Below, in pieces: positions 21,923 to 31,766 of a stretch of DNA of 64,000 nt. Location of the stretch: contig NZ_LMJE01000008.1 in the NCBI RefSeq assembly GCF_001429245.1, positions 62,001 to 126,000 on the forward strand. Reading direction: 5' to 3'. The notes below the pieces were generated by a model. That model saw nothing but the letters and a program-made list of their open reading frames with translations. It ran no database searches and was not told the DNA's origin. Made by a program: the position numbers and the translations under genes. The DNA is from Rhizobium sp. Root274 (GTDB lineage: Bacteria > Pseudomonadota > Alphaproteobacteria > Rhizobiales > Rhizobiaceae). Each line of letters opens with the position of its first letter. The first letter of the stretch is position 1.

Positions 21923-23547
21923 GAGAACATCCCCTGAAGAAACCAGGTCGGAGGGATCTTTGCCTCTCGTTCGTAGAGGCCCTTTCGATACAGCCAGTAT
22001 CGCTGACCTATTGTGTCCTCAATGCGGAAATAGTCACGTGGGGCGGCATCCTCGCCATCGGCCCACCATTCGGGCGTTAGGCGCTCTGGACCTTCGGCGC
22101 GGGCGATGCGGCGTTGAACCCGTCTCCAGCGAAAGCTGGCGGGGGGACCATCCGGAACGGTAGACATGACCTCTACCTCTTCAGGATGTGCAAGCAGACG
22201 CAACGGCCGTGCGCCGCGGATCGGTGGCTTCACGCTCTGTTCGATGGCGTCTCGGCGGCCCAGTGTTTTCAATCCGTCGGTGAGCGGCGCATGGGTTGCT
22301 GCGCGATCCGGCCAATGACTGGCGAGGGACACCGGTAGACGAAGCGCCCTTTCACCGAGGCGGGCAAATACCTGATCGAGAAAACGGCTGAGATGTTCGC
22401 CCTCCTCTTCCTCCTCGACAAGACGGGCCTGCCGGATTTCAAACGGTTCGCTCAACAGCACATTGAGCCGCAAGAGTTCGAAACCATATCCTGCCTCCAG
22501 TTCGTCCTTCAGGACAGACAGGCGCTCCTTGAAGAGGGCCTTGATGCGGTGAGGATCGCGCAAGGGAGCAGAGGCGCCGACTTCAATGCGAAAGACGCGA
22601 CCGTCGACACGAAAGATCAGCAGTTCGAACAGGCGTCCACCTTCGTTTCTGGCTTCCAGGGCAGCTTTCAAGCCTGCAGCCAGACGTCCTGCGAGGTCCA
22701 GAATATGGTCTTCTGCGACAATCGGTTCGGCCAGTCGTCTTTCTGCAGAAAGCAGTGCCGGCATTCGGCGTGGCGAGATGGCCTCCCCTTCCCGGCCGAG
22801 TGCCTGATCGAGCCGCAACAGCGGCGCGCGGCCGAAACGACGGGTGATCGGTGCGCGGGCGGCGGCAAGGAGATCGCCGATCGTTTTCAGGCCGACCCGT
22901 GCCAGATCCATGATGGTTTGCGGTTCAAGACGAAGGGCTGCCACCGGTAGCGGCGCGAGAATGTCCGAGGCCTCGGGACCAGCAATTACCAGCGGTCCGC
23001 CGAACCGGCTGACGGCGCGGGCAAGGCCCGGGGTCGGGGCGACCGCCAGTTGCACGGTAAGGCCAAAACCCGTCAGCCGCCCGGCAAGATCATCGACGAG
23101 ACAAGTTTCGCCGCCGAACAGATGGGCGCAGCCGGTGATGTCGAGCGCAAGACCGTCTTCTCCATCCAGTGCCACCAGGGGTGTGTAACGGTCACACCAA
23201 TCCGCAATCGCCTCAAGGAAGGCCCGATCCGCTGCCGGATCGGCTTCAACGACATCCAACGCTGCACAGATGGCTCGGGCCTCCGCCAAACCCTGGCCCA
23301 TGCGCAGGCCAAAGCCTTCGGCGACTTCATCGAGTGCCGTCAGCCGCATGGTATTGGCGGTGCGGGCGGCACAGACGAGGGGCGGCCGTTCAGGATGCCC
23401 GGTCGAGGATAGGGCTGAACGCCACGACAGACCCCAGCGCCTGCGCGCGATGCGATCTGTCGCGAGCCGTGGAAAGTAGAGGCAGAGAATCCGGCGATCC
23501 GATACCGGTTGATCCTGCATCAATGAGGGGGCGAAGGCGGCGGTCAT
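21919..23547 (-). CDS. imuB: DNA polymerase Y-family-like protein ImuB
   Basis: Y-family polymerase relative without catalytic activity that bridges the clamp and DnaE2. The recognisable part begins [20 protein letters not shown] and continues with [26 protein letters not shown] and [14 protein letters not shown]. In active Y-family enzymes acidic catalytic residues occupy corresponding places. I chose ATG 23547 ([13 protein letters not shown]); ATG 23520 is an alternative, and the frame is open to 23757. Whichever start is used, it overlaps the imuA coding region by more than 130 bp. Confidence 0.88.
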   Translation of the reverse strand: MTAAFAPSLMQDQPVSDRRILCLYFPRLATDRIARRRWGLSWRSALSSTGHPERPPLVCAARTANTMRLTALDEVAEGFGLRMGQGLAEARAICAALDVVEADPAADRAFLEAIADWCDRYTPLVALDGEDGLALDITGCAHLFGGETCLVDDLAGRLTGFGLTVQLAVAPTPGLARAVSRFGGPLVIAGPEASDILAPLPVAALRLEPQTIMDLARVGLKTIGDLLAAARAPITRRFGRAPLLRLDQALGREGEAISPRRMPALLSAERRLAEPIVAEDHILDLAGRLAAGLKAALEARNEGGRLFELLIFRVDGRVFRIEVGASAPLRDPHRIKALFKERLSVLKDELEAGYGFELLRLNVLLSEPFEIRQARLVEEEEEGEHLSRFLDQVFARLGERALRLPVSLASHWPDRAATHAPLTDGLKTLGRRDAIEQSVKPPIRGARPLRLLAHPEEVEVMSTVPDGPPASFRWRRVQRRIARAEGPERLTPEWWADGEDAAPRDYFRIEDTIGQRYWLYRKGLYEREAKIPPTWFLQGMFS

Positions 23548-24334
23548 CAGGGTTCCACTCCAGGATGAGCTCGGTCTGTCCCGGGAATCGGGACTTCTCG
23601 GCAAGGATACGAAAGGCAGGAAACCCGATGCTGCCGCCCAGCAGGGTTCCGTCGGCGAGGACGCGCGCCGCCGCCGGCGCGGTTTGGACAGACAGGCGAA
23701 GCGAGGCACTTGATGCCTCTTCTTCTCCTGCCTGTCGCAATATAAACAGCCTGCCACCGGTGCCGCGGGCCTTGAGGCTGAGGCGCCGGCTCTCGGTCAG
23801 GCCGAATTTCTTTGGGTTTCCGAACACTTCCAGCACAACGGTGGAGAAGGCTCGGGATTTCAGGGCTGCTTCTGCCAGCCAAAGCGCATCTTCGATGCGG
23901 CGCGGCATCGCGTGCACCAGTTCGGCCGGCTCCAGCCCAAAATCCACCAATCCAGGAGCATAGACGAGGCCAGCCTCCCGTACGACCTGCGGATCAGCGA
24001 TGAAAAGCAAACGCTTTGAAGTGCCACCCGTCGCCAGGTCGGTGCCCATAATTGCCAGTGCCAGCGCAAATCCGGTGGTGGTGCCGGCCTGCTGCAGCCG
24101 CTCACCTCGAAGTTCGACCATCATGCCCGGCATCAGCAGGTCCGTCGTCAAGCTTTCGAAAGTGAATCTTGACAGATCAAGGCCCTGATGCCCTGTGCCG
24201 TCCCGCCTTTGGGGCTCGTTCTCCAGGCTACGTCCTGCGGCCATACGGGCGTCATGGTCCGGCTTTCCCTCGATGCGGGCAATGGCTTGCCGCAGGGCAA
24301 AAAGCTCTCCATTCGCCTGAGGGCCCAAGCCCAT
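23390..24334 (-). CDS. imuA: SOS mutagenesis protein ImuA (RecA-like)
   Basis: First gene of the imuA-imuB-dnaE2 cassette, 314 residues, distantly related to RecA/SulA. The N-terminus MGLGPQANGELFALRQAIARIEG and the ELRGERLQQAGTTTGFALALAI region (a degenerate RecA core) are typical of alphaproteobacterial ImuA. A LexA-type operator lies about 22 nt upstream of the ATG. Its last 130-158 bp are also used, in another frame, by imuB. Confidence 0.87.
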   Translation of the reverse strand: MGLGPQANGELFALRQAIARIEGKPDHDARMAAGRSLENEPQRRDGTGHQGLDLSRFTFESLTTDLLMPGMMVELRGERLQQAGTTTGFALALAIMGTDLATGGTSKRLLFIADPQVVREAGLVYAPGLVDFGLEPAELVHAMPRRIEDALWLAEAALKSRAFSTVVLEVFGNPKKFGLTESRRLSLKARGTGGRLFILRQAGEEEASSASLRLSVQTAPAAARVLADGTLLGGSIGFPAFRILAEKSRFPGQTELILEWNPDDRRLRPLIDAGSTGIGSPDSLPLLSTARDRSHRAQALGSVVAFSPILDRAS

Positions 24335-24356
24335 GACGGTCTCTCCTACATCAGAT

Positions 24357-24371
24357 GTTCTCTATATGTTC
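24357..24371. promoter_or_regulatory. LexA (SOS) box of the imuA-imuB-dnaE2 operon
   Basis: GTTC-TCTATAT-GTTC, an exact match to the alphaproteobacterial LexA operator GTTC-N7-GTTC. It begins 22 nt upstream of the imuA start codon. Induction of this cassette by DNA damage is established for alphaproteobacteria. Confidence 0.9.
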
Positions 24372-24494
24372 CTAGAGATTCCAGAGCTCGACACAAGAGT
24401 CAACCGGATTCCCATAAGAATTTATTCCTCTTCCGGATTTACTCTCGAAATGGCCGGGCAAAACGCCTATATCTTCAAGCAGTAAGGAGTAATC

Positions 24495-24938
24495 ATGGCC
24501 CGTATTGACCAGAGCGAGGATTGGCGCGAACGCCATGCCCCGACGATCAGCACGTTCGAGTCGCTGGCGATCGAGGCCTATGGCCATCTGCCGCAGGAAT
24601 TCCGCGACCTGACCAAGGATCTCATCATCGAGATCACAGATTTTCCGACGGATGAAGTGTTCGAGGATATGGCGTTGGAAACGCCCTTCGATCTGCTCGG
24701 CCTCTTCGAAGGGCGTGGCATTTCCGAACGTTTTACGATGGAAACGGGCATGATGCCGAACCGCATCACCCTGTATCGCCGTCCCATCCTCGATTATTGG
24801 GCCGAAAACGAGGAGGCGTTGGGGGATATCATCACCCATGTCCTGATTCACGAAATTGGCCATCACTTCGGTCTCTCCGATGACGATATGGAGCGGATCG
24901 AAGAAAGTGCGGAAGAGGCTGCAGCGACGGATCGCTAG
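24495..24938 (+). CDS. Small zincin-like metallopeptidase
   Basis: 147-residue acidic protein with the zinc-binding motif HEIGHHFGLSD near residue 117, an HExxHxxGxxD signature (two His, a third ligand Asp, and the catalytic Glu). The architecture matches the small possible zinc metallopeptidase family (DUF1025/MMP-like, PF06262). It has no signal peptide, so it is cytoplasmic; the substrate is unknown. GGAG at 24484-24487 supports the ATG. It is divergent from the SOS operon across about 160 bp. Confidence 0.85.
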   Translation: MARIDQSEDWRERHAPTISTFESLAIEAYGHLPQEFRDLTKDLIIEITDFPTDEVFEDMALETPFDLLGLFEGRGISERFTMETGMMPNRITLYRRPILDYWAENEEALGDIITHVLIHEIGHHFGLSDDDMERIEESAEEAAATDR

Positions 24939-25004
24939 CCGTTTCCATTCACGTCTGCCCCGTAAGCACCGTCCTTGACGTCGTTCTCTCCACCTACCCG
25001 ACTT

Positions 25005-26030
25005 TCAGTCGGCATGTCGGAAGCGGGTCCGATAAGCGGCGGGACTGATCGATAGGCGGCTGCGGAAATGATGGCGCAATGTCGCCGGCGTGCCGAAGCC
25101 CGAGGCGAGTGCTACGTCATCGACCGAAATCGTCGCCTGATGTTCCAGGAGATCACAGGCGCGGCGCAGGCGCCGGGCAAGGAGAAATTCGCCGGGACTG
25201 CTGCCGGTGAGGTCGCAGAAGCGGCGCTGGAATGTCCTCTTGCTCATGCCCGCACGGTCGGCCATGTCGGCAAGGGTTATTTCGTGCTGCAGGTTTGCGT
25301 CAATCCAATCGATCAGAGGACCGAGCCGCTGTCCCTCGCGTTCCTTAGGCACCGGTGTCACGATAAATTGCGCCTGGCCGCCCTCGCGATGGGGCGGCAC
25401 GACCAGGCGTCTCGCCACGCTGTTGGCCGCGTCTGGGCCGAAATCGCGGCGCACGACATGCAGACAGAGGTCGATCCCGGCGGCACTTCCGGCTGCCGTC
25501 AGGATGTCGCCCTCATCGACATAGAGAACATCCGGATCGAGATGGATCCGAGGGTGGCGGGTGGCGACTGTGTCGGCATATCGCCAGTGGGTCGTAGCGC
25601 GACGGCCATCGAGCAGACCGGTAGCAGCGAGCACCGCGACACCGGAACATAGAGACATCAGGCGAGCGCCCCTTGTGTGGGCGGCGCGCAGGACATCGAG
25701 CAAGGGGGCCGGAACAGGGGCGTCGATTCCACGCCAGCCCGGCACCACGATCAGATCCGCCTCTTCCAGCAGCTCCATCCCACCTGCCGTCGTTGCGATC
25801 AGACCGCCTGCGGCGCGCAGCGGCCCCGGTTCAATCGCCGCCGTGGCATGTCGATACCAGTTTTCTCCCATTTCCGGCCGGGGAAGGCCGAAGACTTCTA
25901 TGGCCACCCCGAATTCAAAGGTGCAAAGCCCATCATAGACCAGGCTCACCACCCGGGGGCCGGTCAGCGGAGAGGATGAGAAAAGTGAGTTCTGCGGTGT
26001 CATTGGCGTGATCTTTACGCATATTGTCAT
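25005..26030 (-). CDS. GlxA/FtrA-type AraC-family transcriptional regulator
   Basis: 341-residue two-domain regulator: an N-terminal DJ-1/PfpI-like domain (VVSLVYDGLCTFEFGVAIEVF, then LMSLCSGVAVLAATGLLDG with the nucleophile-elbow Cys), and a C-terminal AraC DNA-binding domain (ITLADMADRAGMSKRTFQRRF...LLARRLRRACDLLE). Layout and sequence resemble FtrA. It is divergent from a rhodanese-domain gene, a pairing suggesting that it controls that gene. ATG 26003 is an alternative start; neither has a clear ribosome binding site. Confidence 0.88.
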   Translation of the reverse strand: MTICVKITPMTPQNSLFSSSPLTGPRVVSLVYDGLCTFEFGVAIEVFGLPRPEMGENWYRHATAAIEPGPLRAAGGLIATTAGGMELLEEADLIVVPGWRGIDAPVPAPLLDVLRAAHTRGARLMSLCSGVAVLAATGLLDGRRATTHWRYADTVATRHPRIHLDPDVLYVDEGDILTAAGSAAGIDLCLHVVRRDFGPDAANSVARRLVVPPHREGGQAQFIVTPVPKEREGQRLGPLIDWIDANLQHEITLADMADRAGMSKRTFQRRFCDLTGSSPGEFLLARRLRRACDLLEHQATISVDDVALASGFGTPATLRHHFRSRLSISPAAYRTRFRHAD

Positions 26031-26099
26031 TCAGGCCAGTTTTACAAAATGGCCCGAAAAGGCAAGCTCTGGTCGTCGCCACCCGAAGAGGAACTTGAA

Positions 26100-26501
26100 A
26101 TGCCCAGTCTTGTCAGCGAAGTCCCCGCCGCAGAGCCCGATCTTGTCGTAGCGCGTTACGCCGCTCGCCTATCCTTCGAAACGGATTGCTGGGATGTGCA
26201 GCATGCGCTTCAAGGTGGGACAGCGGATTTTGTCCTTCTCGACGTGCGTGGTCCAAAGCTGTTCGAGGCGGCCCACGTGCCTGGGGCCATCAATCTTCCA
26301 CACGGCAAGATGACCGAGCGGAAGATGGCGGAATGGCCGGAGGATACACTGTTCGTCGTATATTGCGCCGGCCCACACTGCAACGGCACCGACCGCGCAG
26401 CGCTGAAGCTTGCCCGGTTGGGACGCAAGGTGAAGGTGATGATCGGGGGTATGACAGGATGGGCAGACGAGGGATTCGACGTCGCCACTGGGTCGCCCTG
26501 A
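26100..26501 (+). CDS. Rhodanese-like sulfurtransferase
   Basis: Single rhodanese domain of 133 residues: VLLDVRGPKLFEAAHVPGAINLPHG, then the active-site loop YCAGPHCNGTDRAA with the nucleophilic Cys, and a C-terminal GGMTGWADEGF. The CAGPHCNG loop marks a subfamily commonly found next to FtrA-like regulators. ATG 26100 follows GAAGAGGAA at 26084-26092; the frame is open to 26049. It is probably cytoplasmic. The sulfur donor and acceptor cannot be read from the sequence. Confidence 0.87.
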   Translation: MPSLVSEVPAAEPDLVVARYAARLSFETDCWDVQHALQGGTADFVLLDVRGPKLFEAAHVPGAINLPHGKMTERKMAEWPEDTLFVVYCAGPHCNGTDRAALKLARLGRKVKVMIGGMTGWADEGFDVATGSP

Positions 26502-26513
26502 TAATACCGGCTA

Positions 26514-27047
26514 TCAGCCCACCAGATAGGAAAACTCGGCCACGACCTCTTCATAGACGCGGCGTTTGAAGGGAACGATCAGATCGGGCAGATCCTGCAT
26601 CGGCTTCCACTCCCAGGCATCGAATTCGGCTTCGTGGCCGCCGGGCGGCGGGTTGATTGCAATTTCGCTCTCGTCGCCCTCGAAGCGGAAGGCAAACCAC
26701 CGCTGGGTCTGGCCGCGATACTTGCCCTTCAACCCGACGCCGATCAATTCGGCCGGTAGGTCGTAATTGATCCAGCGACCGGCTTCCGCGAGCAGGGAAA
26801 CCGTCTTGATGCCCGTCTCCTCGTAAAGCTCGCGGATGGCGGCCGGCAAGGGGTCTTCGCCTGGATCGATGCCGCCCTGCGGCATCTGCCAGAGTTGCGG
26901 TGAGCCGTCATATTCGGAATTGCCGATTGGAATCCGGCGACCGGACCAAACGAGGCCGGCCTGATTGAGGACCATGATGCCAACGCAGGGACGATAGGGC
27001 AGATCTTCGGCCTTGATCGGACGGCTGGATGTCTCGTTCTTGCTCAT
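26514..27047 (-). CDS. rppH: RNA pyrophosphohydrolase RppH (Nudix)
   Basis: Removes pyrophosphate from 5'-triphosphorylated mRNA and so starts RNase E-dependent decay. The 177-residue product starts [12 protein letters not shown] at ATG 27047, after GAGGA. It contains [25 protein letters not shown] and the Nudix box G-x5-E-x7-REL-x-EETGI. The open frame extends 20 codons further upstream but would overlap the preceding gene. It is 7 nt after the divergent polysaccharide deacetylase gene, in one operon. Confidence 0.93.
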   Translation of the reverse strand: MSKNETSSRPIKAEDLPYRPCVGIMVLNQAGLVWSGRRIPIGNSEYDGSPQLWQMPQGGIDPGEDPLPAAIRELYEETGIKTVSLLAEAGRWINYDLPAELIGVGLKGKYRGQTQRWFAFRFEGDESEIAINPPPGGHEAEFDAWEWKPMQDLPDLIVPFKRRVYEEVVAEFSYLVG

Positions 27048-27054
27048 GATGTCC

Positions 27055-28233
27055 TCAGGGTCTGTTTTCATTGGCAAGCGCCGATACGCCGACGAATTCG
27101 ATGCCACGGGCTACAGCTTCATTGCGCCATTCTGTCACGGCCGCAATGGTTTCGTCGAAAGCTGCGCCGACTCCGATCGCCTGACCATTGCGACGGGCAA
27201 TCCGTTCCAGCTCGTCCAGCTTGGCAAGGATTGCCTGGCGGTCGACCTGGCTGTCGATGACGACGTCGGCATAGGCATGCGGGAAGCCAATTGCCTTGGC
27301 AAAGTCACCGGAAAGCGAGCGGGCCGTTGAGCCGTCATCCAGGAACATCAGGCCTCGATTGCCGATGTCGCGCATGACCGGGTCCATCGCCTTGTCGTCG
27401 GCAAGGAAGCGGGCGCCCATGTAGTTCATGATGCCCGTGTAATTGCTGATCTGCGCCATCGCCTTGTGCAAATTGACGAGATTGGCTGCGGCGGCCTTCT
27501 CAGCCAGAAGCGTGCCGCGTCCGGGATCGTTGGCCGGATAATCGAACGGCTCCATCGGCACTTGCAGGATGATTTCGTGGCCCTTCCTGCGGGCGTCCTG
27601 CATCCAACGCTGCAGGCTGTTGCCCGTTGCCGCGAAGGCTAGCGTAATATCCTCGGGCAGATCCCGGATGGCCTTCTGGCTGCCCGTCTGGCTGAGCCCG
27701 ATGCCACCTACGACGATCGCAATGCGTGTGCCGCGCGCGCCCGACCAGGGGCGAGCGTAAAAGTCGAACGGACGCAAGCCGCTTGATGAAACCGTTGGCA
27801 GGTCTCCTTCGGATGACTGTTCGATCAGATCCTCATTCGGCTGGCCTGCCAGTCGTGGATCCTGTGTCGAGCTTGCACCGATAATGACCGGGCCTTTGCG
27901 GCCCGTCGGCGTAAAGGTCGTCACGACATTGCCGTCCGCCGTCGTAGTGTGGCGAATGTTTGCGCCGTCCTGAGGTCCACTCGTCTTGATGCCAGCTTCT
28001 GTCTTTTCGGATGAAACCGGAGGTCTTGCTGCTGCTTGACGATCTTCAGATGCTGCGCTTGTCAGACTGACAGGGGCATCCTGGCGCAAGGGGAGTGGCA
28101 CAAGAGCCGTCCATGCGGAAAAGCCGACCAGGGTCGACGCCGCTATCATCGAAGACAACGTCGAAAGGCGGAGGAACCGCTTGCCGCGGCCTCCGCCTTT
28201 TCGCTCTAGACCAAGCGGTCCATGCAGATCCAT
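27055..28233 (-). CDS. Divergent polysaccharide deacetylase family protein (DUF610/YibQ-like)
   Basis: 392 residues. A membrane anchor lies near residues 21-45, then a low-complexity linker, then the conserved domain from about residue 170: [48 protein letters not shown] and [10 protein letters not shown]. The family is a divergent NodB/polysaccharide deacetylase fold predicted to act in the periplasm on cell-wall or envelope glycans; activity is unproven. It follows ctpA, and the envC-ctpA-yibQ order is conserved widely, hinting at a shared role in peptidoglycan maintenance. Confidence 0.85.
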   Translation of the reverse strand: MDLHGPLGLERKGGGRGKRFLRLSTLSSMIAASTLVGFSAWTALVPLPLRQDAPVSLTSAASEDRQAAARPPVSSEKTEAGIKTSGPQDGANIRHTTTADGNVVTTFTPTGRKGPVIIGASSTQDPRLAGQPNEDLIEQSSEGDLPTVSSSGLRPFDFYARPWSGARGTRIAIVVGGIGLSQTGSQKAIRDLPEDITLAFAATGNSLQRWMQDARRKGHEIILQVPMEPFDYPANDPGRGTLLAEKAAAANLVNLHKAMAQISNYTGIMNYMGARFLADDKAMDPVMRDIGNRGLMFLDDGSTARSLSGDFAKAIGFPHAYADVVIDSQVDRQAILAKLDELERIARRNGQAIGVGAAFDETIAAVTEWRNEAVARGIEFVGVSALANENRP

Positions 28234-28317
28234 GCGAGACTTCCAAGATCCTGACGGGTCTCAAGACCCTGACGCCTGCGCAAAAAGAAGGCCTGCGCAG
28301 GCGATGGCTCCAGATAC

Positions 28318-29637
28318 TTACTGCAGCGATGCCTTCTGCGGATCGGCCGGGAAGGCCGGATCCGTCTTGTTGCCACGAAGAAGGTCGAGGGCATAGTTCA
28401 GCTGAATGTCGTCCTTGGCTTCCGGCGGGACATAGGCGACCGAGCCCGAACCTTCTTCGGTCTCGGCATTGCCCTTGATATGACCCGGGAGCGAGGATTC
28501 GCCTTCGGTGCGAACCTTGCCCTGAAGATCTTCCGGCAGCGGCTGTTCGACTTTGATATCAGGTTCGATGCCGGTGCCCTGGATCGAGCGGCCTGACGGT
28601 GTGTAATAGAGCGCGGTCGTCAGACGCAGAGCACCCTTGTCGCCCATCGGGATGATGGTCTGGACGGAGCCTTTGCCGAAGGAGCGCGTGCCGAGAACGG
28701 TCGCACGCTTCAGATCCTGCAGCGCGCCAGCGACAATTTCGGATGCCGAGGCAGAGCCGCCATTGACCAGAACGATGACAGGCTTGCCGTCCGTCAGATC
28801 GCCTGCCGTCGCATTGAAGCGACGGGTGTCCTGCGGATCGCGCGAGCGGGTGGAGACCACTTCACCGCGTTCCAAGAAGGCGTCAGAGACGTAGATTGCC
28901 TGGTCGAGCAGGCCGCCCGGGTTAAGGCGCAGGTCGAGAACATAGCCCTTCAGCTTGTCGGCCGGGACTTCCTTCTTGATCTTTTCGATCGCGGCTTCCA
29001 GATCGTCGTAGGTCTTCTCGGTGAAGGAGATGACGCGGAGATAACCGACGTCGCCTTCAACACGGGATTTGACGGCGCGGATCGGAATGATTTCGCGGGT
29101 AACGGTGATGTCGAGTGGCTTGTCGGCGCCCTTACGGAGAATCGTCAGCTTTATCGGCGTGTTGACCGCGCCGCGCATTTTCTCGACGGCCTCTTCAAGC
29201 TTCAGGCCGCGAACGCTTTCCCCATTGATTTCGGAGATGAAGTCGCCAGCCAAGATGCCGGCCTTGGCACCGGGCGTGTCGTCGATCGGCGTGATGACCT
29301 TGACCAGCTCTTCTTCCATCGTCACTTCAATGCCGATGCCGCCGAATTCCCCACGGGTCTGTGTCTGCATGTCAGCCGCATCCTTGGCGTTCATGTAGAC
29401 GGAGTGCGGGTCGAGCGAGGTGAGCATGCCGTTGATGGCGCTTTCCACCAGCTTGTTCTCATCCGGCGGCGTGACGTACTGCGCGCGGATGCGCTCGAAC
29501 ACGTCGCCGAAAATCGACAATTCCTTATAGGTGGAATTGCCTGCGGCCTGCGCCGGAATCCCTGAGGAGTAGATGAGGCTCATCGCGGTTGCACCCATCA
29601 GGGCGCCAACGAGGAGAATAGAGACCCTACGAATCAT
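28318..29637 (-). CDS. ctpA: Carboxyl-terminal processing protease CtpA (S41 family)
   Basis: Periplasmic serine protease of 439 residues. The N-terminal signal/anchor is MIRRVSILLVGALMGATAMS, followed by a PDZ domain (GGIGIEVTMEEELVKVITPID...AGDFISEING). The catalytic serine is in NGGSASASEIVAGALQD and the lysine in SFGKGSVQT, the Ser/Lys dyad of S41. I start at ATG 29637; the open frame continues to 29868 but that part overlaps envC. It overlaps the envC 3' end by 11 nt. Ctp proteases commonly control peptidoglycan hydrolases, which fits the EnvC-like neighbour. Confidence 0.93.
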   Translation of the reverse strand: MIRRVSILLVGALMGATAMSLIYSSGIPAQAAGNSTYKELSIFGDVFERIRAQYVTPPDENKLVESAINGMLTSLDPHSVYMNAKDAADMQTQTRGEFGGIGIEVTMEEELVKVITPIDDTPGAKAGILAGDFISEINGESVRGLKLEEAVEKMRGAVNTPIKLTILRKGADKPLDITVTREIIPIRAVKSRVEGDVGYLRVISFTEKTYDDLEAAIEKIKKEVPADKLKGYVLDLRLNPGGLLDQAIYVSDAFLERGEVVSTRSRDPQDTRRFNATAGDLTDGKPVIVLVNGGSASASEIVAGALQDLKRATVLGTRSFGKGSVQTIIPMGDKGALRLTTALYYTPSGRSIQGTGIEPDIKVEQPLPEDLQGKVRTEGESSLPGHIKGNAETEEGSGSVAYVPPEAKDDIQLNYALDLLRGNKTDPAFPADPQKASLQ

Positions 29638-31114
29638 TCTGTGCCTTTCCAGAATCGCCTCCGACCCACCAGGGGCGGGAATCAACCGGTTTACCGTCTT
29701 TTCGAAGTTCAATGTAAAGTGTCGGGCGATCTGTTTCCAGCGCCAATCCAGTGGCGCTTGCCACTCTTTTTTCTCCCATGGTCGCCAGCGGCTCCCCTGA
29801 CAGCACAAACTTGCCTTGGCTCGTGCTGATCCGGTCCATGCCTGACAACACCATGTGGTATCCGTCACCCGTATTCAGAATGATCATCTGGCCGTAGCTT
29901 CGGAAATTTCCTGCAAAAACAACCCAGGCATCGGCTGGGGCAGTTACAACCGATCCCGGCTGCGAGGCGATCACTGCCCCTTGAGCCTGATGGCCTGTCC
30001 CGTCCGGATCGCCAAACTGCCGCAAAACTTCTCCAGCAACCGGCAATTCCAGTTTGTGCTGCAGTTCGGAGAAAGGATATGCGGGCGCAATACGGTTTTT
30101 ATCGGGCACTTCGGAGCGGGCAATCTCGCGCGTTCTTGCCTTCTGCTCCTCGGTCATCTGGTCGCGTTTCACCTCCTCGGCCTTGGCAAGTTCGGACGCC
30201 TGACGGACAGATGTGATTTCGTTTTCCAGGGAGCGGATGAGGGCTTCCATGGTCGAGGCGCGTTCCGCAAGCGCCTCAGACTGTTTGCGTTCTGCCTGCA
30301 ACTGCAGCGAATTGGTGCGGGCAAGCCGATCGTTTTCTGCAATCAGCAGATCCATCCGCCGTTCTTCCTCCTGTCGGCTGGCCATCGCCGTTACAAGGGC
30401 GTCCATTTGCTGCTTGCCGCTGTCGCGAAGCGTGATCAACTCTTTGAGATCGGTAGCGAGCTTTTCCGTTTCATGGCGAATGCCCGGGACCACTGCGCCG
30501 AGAAGGATGGCGGTTCGAACAGAGCCGAGTGCATCTTCCGGACTGACGAGCAGAGCCGGGGGCGGATTGCGTCCCATGCGCTGCAGCGCCGCCAGGACTT
30601 CAGCCAGCACGGCGCGTCGTTCGCGGAAGGAATGACGGATGGCATCCTCGCGAACACCGATCGAGGCAAGGTTCTTTTCACCCTCGCTGATCTGCTTCTC
30701 TATGTCCTTTCGCCGCTTGGCCGAGTCGATTAGAGCCGTTTTGAGGCTCTCGGTCGTCTTGCTCAGCGCGTCAATGCTCTTTTCGAGCTCTGCCGCCTTT
30801 TCAGTCGACAGCTGCATGGTTCGGGCGATGTCTTGCAGCTCGCCACTCACCTGATCGCGTTTTGCCCTCAGCTCCAGCGTCGCGTCCGTGGGAGGAGCAT
30901 TGGCCTCGGTTTGGACGGACGTCTCGACACTTGGTGGTACCGAGCCGGTCGACGCTTCAGCATCCGAAGGTGTGCCCGCTTCCTGGGCTGCGATATGAAC
31001 GACGGAAATTGCCACCAATCCAAATGCGATAAAAAAAGCGCGCAAAGCCGCAAGGCGCGATACGCGCCAAGGCGATTTTCTGGTGCTTTCGGTGGCAGAG
31101 GCGCGCAAGGACAT
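29627..31114 (-). CDS. envC: EnvC-like murein hydrolase activator (degenerate M23/LytM)
   Basis: 495 residues: an N-terminal transmembrane or signal segment (AALRAFFIAFGLVAISVVHIAAQ), a long coiled coil from about residue 80 to 345, and a C-terminal LytM domain (LELPVAGEVLRQFGDPDG...). In active LytM enzymes the metal site reads H-x3-D; here GHQAQGAVIAS keeps the His but has Gly where the Asp belongs, so it should not cleave peptidoglycan itself. That is the EnvC pattern, where the protein activates amidases at division. It is followed by ctpA with an 11-nt overlap. Confidence 0.88.
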   Translation of the reverse strand: MSLRASATESTRKSPWRVSRLAALRAFFIAFGLVAISVVHIAAQEAGTPSDAEASTGSVPPSVETSVQTEANAPPTDATLELRAKRDQVSGELQDIARTMQLSTEKAAELEKSIDALSKTTESLKTALIDSAKRRKDIEKQISEGEKNLASIGVREDAIRHSFRERRAVLAEVLAALQRMGRNPPPALLVSPEDALGSVRTAILLGAVVPGIRHETEKLATDLKELITLRDSGKQQMDALVTAMASRQEEERRMDLLIAENDRLARTNSLQLQAERKQSEALAERASTMEALIRSLENEITSVRQASELAKAEEVKRDQMTEEQKARTREIARSEVPDKNRIAPAYPFSELQHKLELPVAGEVLRQFGDPDGTGHQAQGAVIASQPGSVVTAPADAWVVFAGNFRSYGQMIILNTGDGYHMVLSGMDRISTSQGKFVLSGEPLATMGEKRVASATGLALETDRPTLYIELRKDGKPVDSRPWWVGGDSGKAQNDS

Positions 31115-31178
31115 TTCCCGGTTCGGCGGGAAAATACGCTGATTTGCGTTGAAGGCAAAGTGGCTTGGACGCGCAAGC

Positions 31179-31661
31179 TCAGACGCGGTGATAAGGATGC
31201 CCTGTGAGGATCGTCACCGCCCGATAAAGCTGCTCTGCAATCAGGATTCGCACGAGTTGGTGTGGCCAGGTCAGACGTCCGAGATTGAGGACGAGCCGCG
31301 CCTTGTCGCGCAATTCCGGATCTATGCCATCGGCCCCGCCGATCACGAAGGCCATGTCCTTCTGACCGTTGTCGGCAGCGTCACCGACGAACTTCGCCAA
31401 TTCAGCGCTGTCGAAGGCTTTGCCGCGCTCGTCGAGGACGACGATCACGGCGCCATCGGGGATCTGTCGAGAAAGCTCCTGGGCTTCCTCGCGCTTTCTC
31501 GTGTCGGCATTGCCGGCGCGGCTTTCGTTCAACTCCACGGAGCGGGTGAACTCCAGACCGCATTGCGGCCCGGCCTTGGCGAAACGGTCCAGATAGCGGG
31601 ACGCGAGTTCCTTCTCCGGTCCAGCTTTCAGCCGGCCCACGGCATAGATGCCAATTTTCAT
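31179..31661 (-). CDS. rlmH: 23S rRNA (pseudouridine-1915-N3)-methyltransferase RlmH
   Basis: SPOUT-class methyltransferase acting on pseudouridine 1915 of the assembled 70S ribosome. 160 residues with MKIGIYAVGRLKAGPE at the start, the SAM-knot segment MAFVIGGADGIDPE and the conserved C-terminus LTWPHQLVRILIAEQLYRA...HPYHR. It lies between rsfS and envC on the minus strand; rsfS-rlmH is a conserved pairing. Confidence 0.95.
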   Translation of the reverse strand: MKIGIYAVGRLKAGPEKELASRYLDRFAKAGPQCGLEFTRSVELNESRAGNADTRKREEAQELSRQIPDGAVIVVLDERGKAFDSAELAKFVGDAADNGQKDMAFVIGGADGIDPELRDKARLVLNLGRLTWPHQLVRILIAEQLYRAVTILTGHPYHRV

Positions 31662-31766
31662 GCGGTAATCCCAAGCATTCGGTCACAAAACCAGCTCTAT
31701 CGGCAGGATCGCGCCTGCCGTGTCAATCCGGCATCGAGACCGTCCTTCAAGGACGACCGGCCGTCT

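Noticed and set aside
29627..31114. Active M23 peptidase
   Set aside because: The aspartate of the metal site is missing, so an EnvC-like activator role is preferred.
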